Source of the DNA: Monarcha castaneiventris obscurior
Taxonomy: Eukaryota; Chordata; Aves; Passeriformes; Monarchidae
NCBI GenBank assembly: GCA_026261815.1
Contig: JAMPIT010000856.1
Coordinates: 10,648,001 to 10,712,000 of the forward strand
DNA length: 64,000 nucleotides
Direction of reading: 5' to 3'
The translations under genes were made by a program, and so were the position numbers. The notes beneath the pieces were generated by a model. The model saw nothing but the letters and a program-made list of their open reading frames with translations. It ran no database searches and had not been told where the DNA came from. Position 1 is the first letter of the stretch, and every line of letters begins with the position of its first letter. Below are positions 59,901-64,000 of this stretch, piece after piece.

Positions 59901-62900
59901 CCAGGCAAGTGGGGATTAACTTGGTTTGGATGGGTTTGTTTTGGAGGCAGAGGTGTGAAAGGCATCTTTGCAGCCCTGCTGTAAGTTTATTATTATGTAA
60001 ATAAACACTTTCAGCTGCTGTGCTCTGAGCAGAGGCTGGGTGTTGATACCACAGATAGAAACACTGTTTTCTTTAATTTCATTTCGCTTTAACTGAAGTT
60101 GTTGTGTAATTGCACCTGTAGCTCTGCAGGGACCCTTGGTGAGGGCTGCTCATCCCCCTTCCATCGGGGCTGGGGTTTAGGAGAGCGCCCAGGATGTGTT
60201 TTCTCCCAGCTGCACATCACCAGCTCTGCTCTGCCTTGTCCAGATGAACACACTCACTGCCCCTTTGAATCCCATTTCTGTGTGTGCTGGCTCCAAGGTT
60301 AAAGGCAGGACCTGTCCTGCCTCTGGAGCAGCGTGGCTGATGCAGGCTGAGAGCTGGCCCTGCTGAAGTGGTGCTTTATTTCTCTGCAGAGGACAAAACC
60401 CACTGCTCTGAGGGGAAATGAGACAGACCACCGAGCTGCTGCTGCTACTGGTATGTTTTTCCATTGTAAATTGCTGAGATCTTCTGCAGTGAAGCTGGTT
60501 GATGAATTTCCTCTCTAATGCACACTGGTTTTTAGAAGCCTTGATGAATATGTATTGAAAGGTAGAGCAAATTTTATCAGAGGAGGACAGAAGGAATTGC
60601 AAAGATGTGCACAAATTGATCTGTAATCACAGATCGTGTATATCTAAGCTGAAGCAACAGCCTTAGACATTTATGGCCCATTTTTGACTAAGTTGTGCAA
60701 TTAGTATAATTACGGAAAGAATATTCTTTGTATTGTAAATGTCTAGTGTATTAAACCAGAAAATTAACAGCCATTTCTTTGGCAGCTTTCATAAAGCCGT
60801 TGCGAGTGCAGGGCTAAGCCAAAGATGCTTATTCTCTCTAGTGTCTGAGTCTGAGCAGTTCAAGGATAAATCCTTTCTTCAGAGCTTTGTTGAAATGTGT
60901 TGAAAGCAACTCCAGGAATTTCTTACCTGTGTGCAGCTCAGACAACACAACATTGCCCCTGTGCAGATAAGGAGCTGAAATGAGCTTTAAAATTCTCTTC
61001 TTTCACAGCACCAGCCACCAGAGATACAATTTTTTTTTTAAGCTGTGATGTTTTGTGTCAATACCACCTGTATTGCTCCTGCCTGCTATTCACAGCCCAC
61101 TTAGAAGCAAAGGACAGTCCTGAGCCTCGTTGCCTCTTGCATTGAGGCCCATGTGTGGCTACAGCCTCTGCCAGAATCAGCTCTGTGTGTCTGTGGGTGC
61201 TGGAAAAACTCTCAGGAGGAACTGAGCCTCCTGCAGGAACTGAGTACAGCTACAGCTCTGACGGGATGAACGCTGGAGTTCCCAGAGAAATCCATCCCAA
61301 AATGTCCATAAGAGCAGGTCAGGCAGCCCCCTCCTCCTCTATGCTGTGTGACAGGAGTGAACTGGTGGTAGTTTCTGGAGGGAGAGCTGTTGCTGTGCTG
61401 TGAAGTGGGTAAGTAACAATGGCACTTGCTGAAGTGAATGCTCAGGATGCACCTGGGGGCGGCCAGAGCTGCTCAGAGTTGTTTCCTTGGGAGCCAAATC
61501 TTCCCCGAGGTGCAGCATGACCACAGCTCCTTGGCAACACTTCCCACAGTGGAATTCTCAACCCAGCAGGAAGCTGTGTGGCTGGGATAAGGACCTTGTG
61601 GAGGTGCAAAAAAGTCTGGGAAGGTAAGAAGTGTGTTTAAAATAAGTTGTGAGTGTAAGCAAGTGGGGTAGGGCTTGTATGAGTCCTCAAGTGTGTGAAG
61701 ACGGGCATCCTAGAGAGGGTGTCCCAGCCTGAGGGATGATCCACACAGTAGATGTTGGTGTGTGATCATAAACTTGGCAGCTAAATTTCCAGCTCAAAAA
61801 TCGCACCCTCTTGTTTTCTGTAGAAAGAATTGTGGACTTTTAAAGGTTGCTTTCATCTCCCTTAATCACCCCAGTCCCAGGCATTTGTCCCACACACTGC
61901 CCAGATGCCCATGGCCCTGTTTCTCCCAGTTATAAGTGTGGGATGGCAGTGCCAGCACCTCGGTGTCAGTGGCACTCCACTGTCACTGGAGCAGCAGAGA
62001 AAACAAAAGGCCAAGTGGGGAGCTCAGGACAGAAACACAGAGTCAGCACTGTCACAGAGCTGCTGGAGGTGGAGGCCTGTTTTTAATGAAAGTGGAAACA
62101 AGTCCCTGAATATCCCTTCTAAAGATACAGTTTGTTGTACATTTGACTTTTAGTGTACAAATGTATAAATATGACTTTGGACTGCAATTAGGCAGATGCT
62201 GCAAACATAATGTCACCCTCACCCCAGCTGATTAAAAAGAAAAAAAGAGTTCCATGAAAAATTAATAGGTCTGGGAGTTGAGAGACCTTGGTAATAAGCA
62301 GTGAGTTTTCCTTCTGTAACAACTCACTTTTTCAATTTGCTGATATCTGAATAATTCCTTGGAGTCTCCTAAACTGCACAGCTCTGAAATGACAGGAATT
62401 CCAGCACTGAACAGGAGGGAGGTGTTCACCCAGCAACCTCCTGTCTCCTCTCCTGGAGCACAGCTGACCTACTGTCAACACAGAGTGCTGCTTTTGGAAC
62501 TGTGGTGCCTTCACTAGACAGGACTGCTGGAACTCCACAAACACTCCACACTTCTTTAAAAGCACATCCCTGCTCTCTCACTAACCCTTTCCATTTCTGA
62601 GATGGATGCAGTGGCAGGAAAAGGCCTGAATTTTAGTATCTTCTGCCTTTTGCCAGCTGTAGACCCTGCTCAGGTAGAATTGTGTGTCAGAAGCAGAGCT
62701 AGTCTCTCCTAAAACCAGCTTCTGGTACAACACCCAAGGGCTCTGTCACACATAAAGCTGTGCATACAGCAACAGGCAAGCGTGCTGCTTTCCTCAAAAG
62801 GCACAGAGAAACCTTCAGCTTCAGCAGCAGGAGACCCAAACTACATCTCACCCCATTGTTCAGCTGCAGGGAGGAGGCTGTACAAGTCCCTTCACTGCTT

Positions 62901-63720
62901 TAGATGCTACAGCCTCCACTGCCCTAAAATCAGTGTTGTGTTCCTGCCTCTCCTCGGGCTGCAGGAGGATAAAGGATGCTCAGTAACCCCTCAGTGCTGG
63001 AAAAGAACACACCATGGTTTGATCTACTGCTAAAGGTACTGTTTGGTTTGGGTTTTTTTCCAGGTTGCAGAAAGCTTCTTAGCACATGGCAAGATATAGG
63101 GTAAGTTGCAAACCGCAGTCTTCCCCAATTTTTTAAAAAACTGGCCATTTTTTCTCAGCAAATCATGTTGCCATTCACACTATGGCTGCAGTTTCCTAAT
63201 TATTACCAAAACTAATCATAGATCAAATTCATCTTGAAAAAGCTGAATGTGTCAGTTTCTCTCAGAAGTCAGAAACTGAGTACTTCAGGAATGAAAAATA
63301 GAGGCACTTGAAAAAAAATCAGCAAAATGGACTTGCTTCTGGCTTCAATTAAAGCCAAAGTCAGCATGTTGGTGTCACTGCTGAGATCAAACAAGTCTGT
63401 GATCTATAGGAGAAAATTTGTAATGCTAAGGATGATCAGCTTTTGACTCCTTAAATGCCACATTCTGCTCTAGACCTCAAAATGCACAAGGGAAGCTGAG
63501 AGCTCTCTTTTTAGAATACAACACAGAAAGGTCAAAACAAGTGTCCCTTAAAACCAGTCTCCATCAGTTTTAGCTACTCTGGCTCTAAAAGGAGCCTGCA
63601 ACAGCTTGTTTTGAGTCACTCCTTTGTTTATTTAAAATGCTTCCTTATGTAGGCACAGTCTGGTGCTTTCTTAAAAGACAACAACTTAAAAAGAAAAGAA
63701 CAAATGCCATTCTTAATGTT
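53921..63720. other. Non-coding interval between AMZ1 5' region and the BRAT1-like 3' end
   Basis: About 9.8 kb have no supportable exon on either strand. Seen within it are a (TTTA)n-like tract near 54818-54835, a 37-base-offset duplication with a hairpin (57922-57978), and ordinary unique sequence. TTYH3 and IQCE, which lie next to AMZ1 in mammals, were looked for and not found here. The longest frames (56579-57085 minus and 57672-58112 minus) carry no recognisable domain. Confidence 0.7.
57922..57978. repeat. 37-bp-offset duplication enclosing a small hairpin
   Basis: TGACATGGGAATAGTGACCA at 57922-57941 recurs with one change at 57959-57978. Between them CATAAACA-AC-TGTTTATG (57940-57957) is a perfect 8-bp inverted repeat. 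It is probably a local duplication. Confidence 0.85.
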
Positions 63721-63724
63721 TTTA

Positions 63725-63888
63725 CTTTGCAAAAGAAGTAACAGTTTATTGGAAATTACACTTTAACAAAAAAAACTCATCAGTATTAAAGCAAAGATTT
63801 TCTAACCCATTTAACAGCTAACAAAACCATCCTCCTCCTCCAGAGGAAAACTGCTTAAGCACTGCTCCCTCAAGAGCAAAAGCTGTGT
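63725..63888 (-). other. 3' UTR and polyadenylation signal of the BRAT1-like gene
   Basis: A minus-strand AATAAA occupies 63745-63750, about 140 bases after the stop codon. Cleavage is expected near 63725. The 3' UTR is short and AT-rich. Confidence 0.65.
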
Positions 63889-64000
63889 TCAGTAACAGTC
63901 AACTTCATTATCCTCTATGGTCCCCACAGCAGCAAGGATGTCCTGTAAGAGGGACTGAGGGCTTTCTTCCACATGGTCACTACTTTTATTTAGCTCATCA
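63889..64000 (-). CDS. BRAT1: Probable BRAT1 C-terminal exon (partial)
   Basis: The minus strand is open from the window edge to a TGA at 63889-63891, giving 36 residues: an acidic, Ser-rich stretch ([11 protein letters not shown]), then [24 protein letters not shown]1 is a HEAT-repeat protein that binds BRCA1, ATM and the Integrator subunits INTS9/INTS11. Its extreme C-terminus ends in a conserved Cys-Tyr that reaches the INTS11 active site, as I recall from recent structural work. The DCY ending, the amphipathic LLQDIL helix and the location near AMZ1 all fit. The rest of the gene lies beyond the right edge, so domains cannot be checked. It has coding-like codon use and a nearby poly(A) signal. 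An unrelated protein remains possible. Confidence 0.62.
   Translation of the reverse strand, partial: DELNKSSDHVEESPQSLLQDILAAVGTIEDNEVDCY

Noticed and set aside
53921..63720. Expected TTYH3 and IQCE exons next to AMZ1
   Set aside because: I looked for tweety-family membrane segments and IQ motifs on both strands and recognised none. The genes are probably elsewhere, for example beyond the BRAT1-like gene.
1..64000. Prokaryotic or phage systems, CRISPR arrays, toxin-antitoxin or biosynthetic clusters
   Set aside because: The window is vertebrate chromosomal DNA with spliced genes. The tandem repeats seen are minisatellites without spacer structure.

Overview
This is vertebrate nuclear DNA, almost certainly from a bird and probably a songbird. 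It shows small exons with GT/AG splice sites in long introns, sparse repeats, two CR1-LINE 3' ends with the avian-type tail, and one solo LTR that resembles a passerine ERV LTR from memory. Prokaryotic features such as operons, ribosome binding sites or CRISPR arrays are absent. Only three genes can be supported, and together they code over about 2.5 kb of the 64 kb. Nearly every other open frame is chance.

Layout. (1) Positions 1-24098, plus strand: exons 2, 3 and 4 of GNA12 (G protein alpha-12); exon 1 lies left of the window. The three exons encode 278 residues. If exon 1 supplies the 103 residues of the human protein, the total is 381, and the switch II glutamine falls at residue 231 as in human Galpha12. 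(2) 24099-35830: the GNA12 3' UTR (end uncertain), then about 10 kb of non-coding sequence between two convergent genes. (3) 51.5-35.8 kb, minus strand: a complete AMZ1 (archaemetzincin-1) gene. It has a non-coding first exon in a CpG island and six coding exons that join in frame to a 503-residue protein, with a short 3' UTR. (4) 50.6-52.1 kb: a CpG-island promoter carrying a (CGG)n tract and a G-rich minisatellite. It is followed by a second, unrelated 50-bp minisatellite (52.85-53.25 kb) and the solo LTR (about 53.47-53.92 kb). (5) 53.9-63.7 kb: non-coding. (6) 63.72-64.0 kb, minus strand: the 3' end of another gene, ending in Asp-Cys-Tyr, best read as BRAT1.

GNA12 and AMZ1 are tail-to-tail neighbours, as in mammals. 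In human the order is BRAT1-IQCE-TTYH3-AMZ1-GNA12, with BRAT1 opposite in strand to AMZ1. Here the BRAT1-like gene follows AMZ1 directly and on the same strand, which would fit an inversion of the BRAT1-IQCE-TTYH3 block. The three genes have no known shared pathway: one transmits receptor signals to RhoGEFs, one is a zinc peptidase, and one acts in Integrator/DNA-damage biology.

I found no undescribed biological system. The points most worth a second look are the non-histidine third zinc position in AMZ1, the DCY tail and synteny of the BRAT1-like gene, the G-quadruplex-prone minisatellite at the AMZ1 promoter, several perfect short hairpins, and the second minisatellite.
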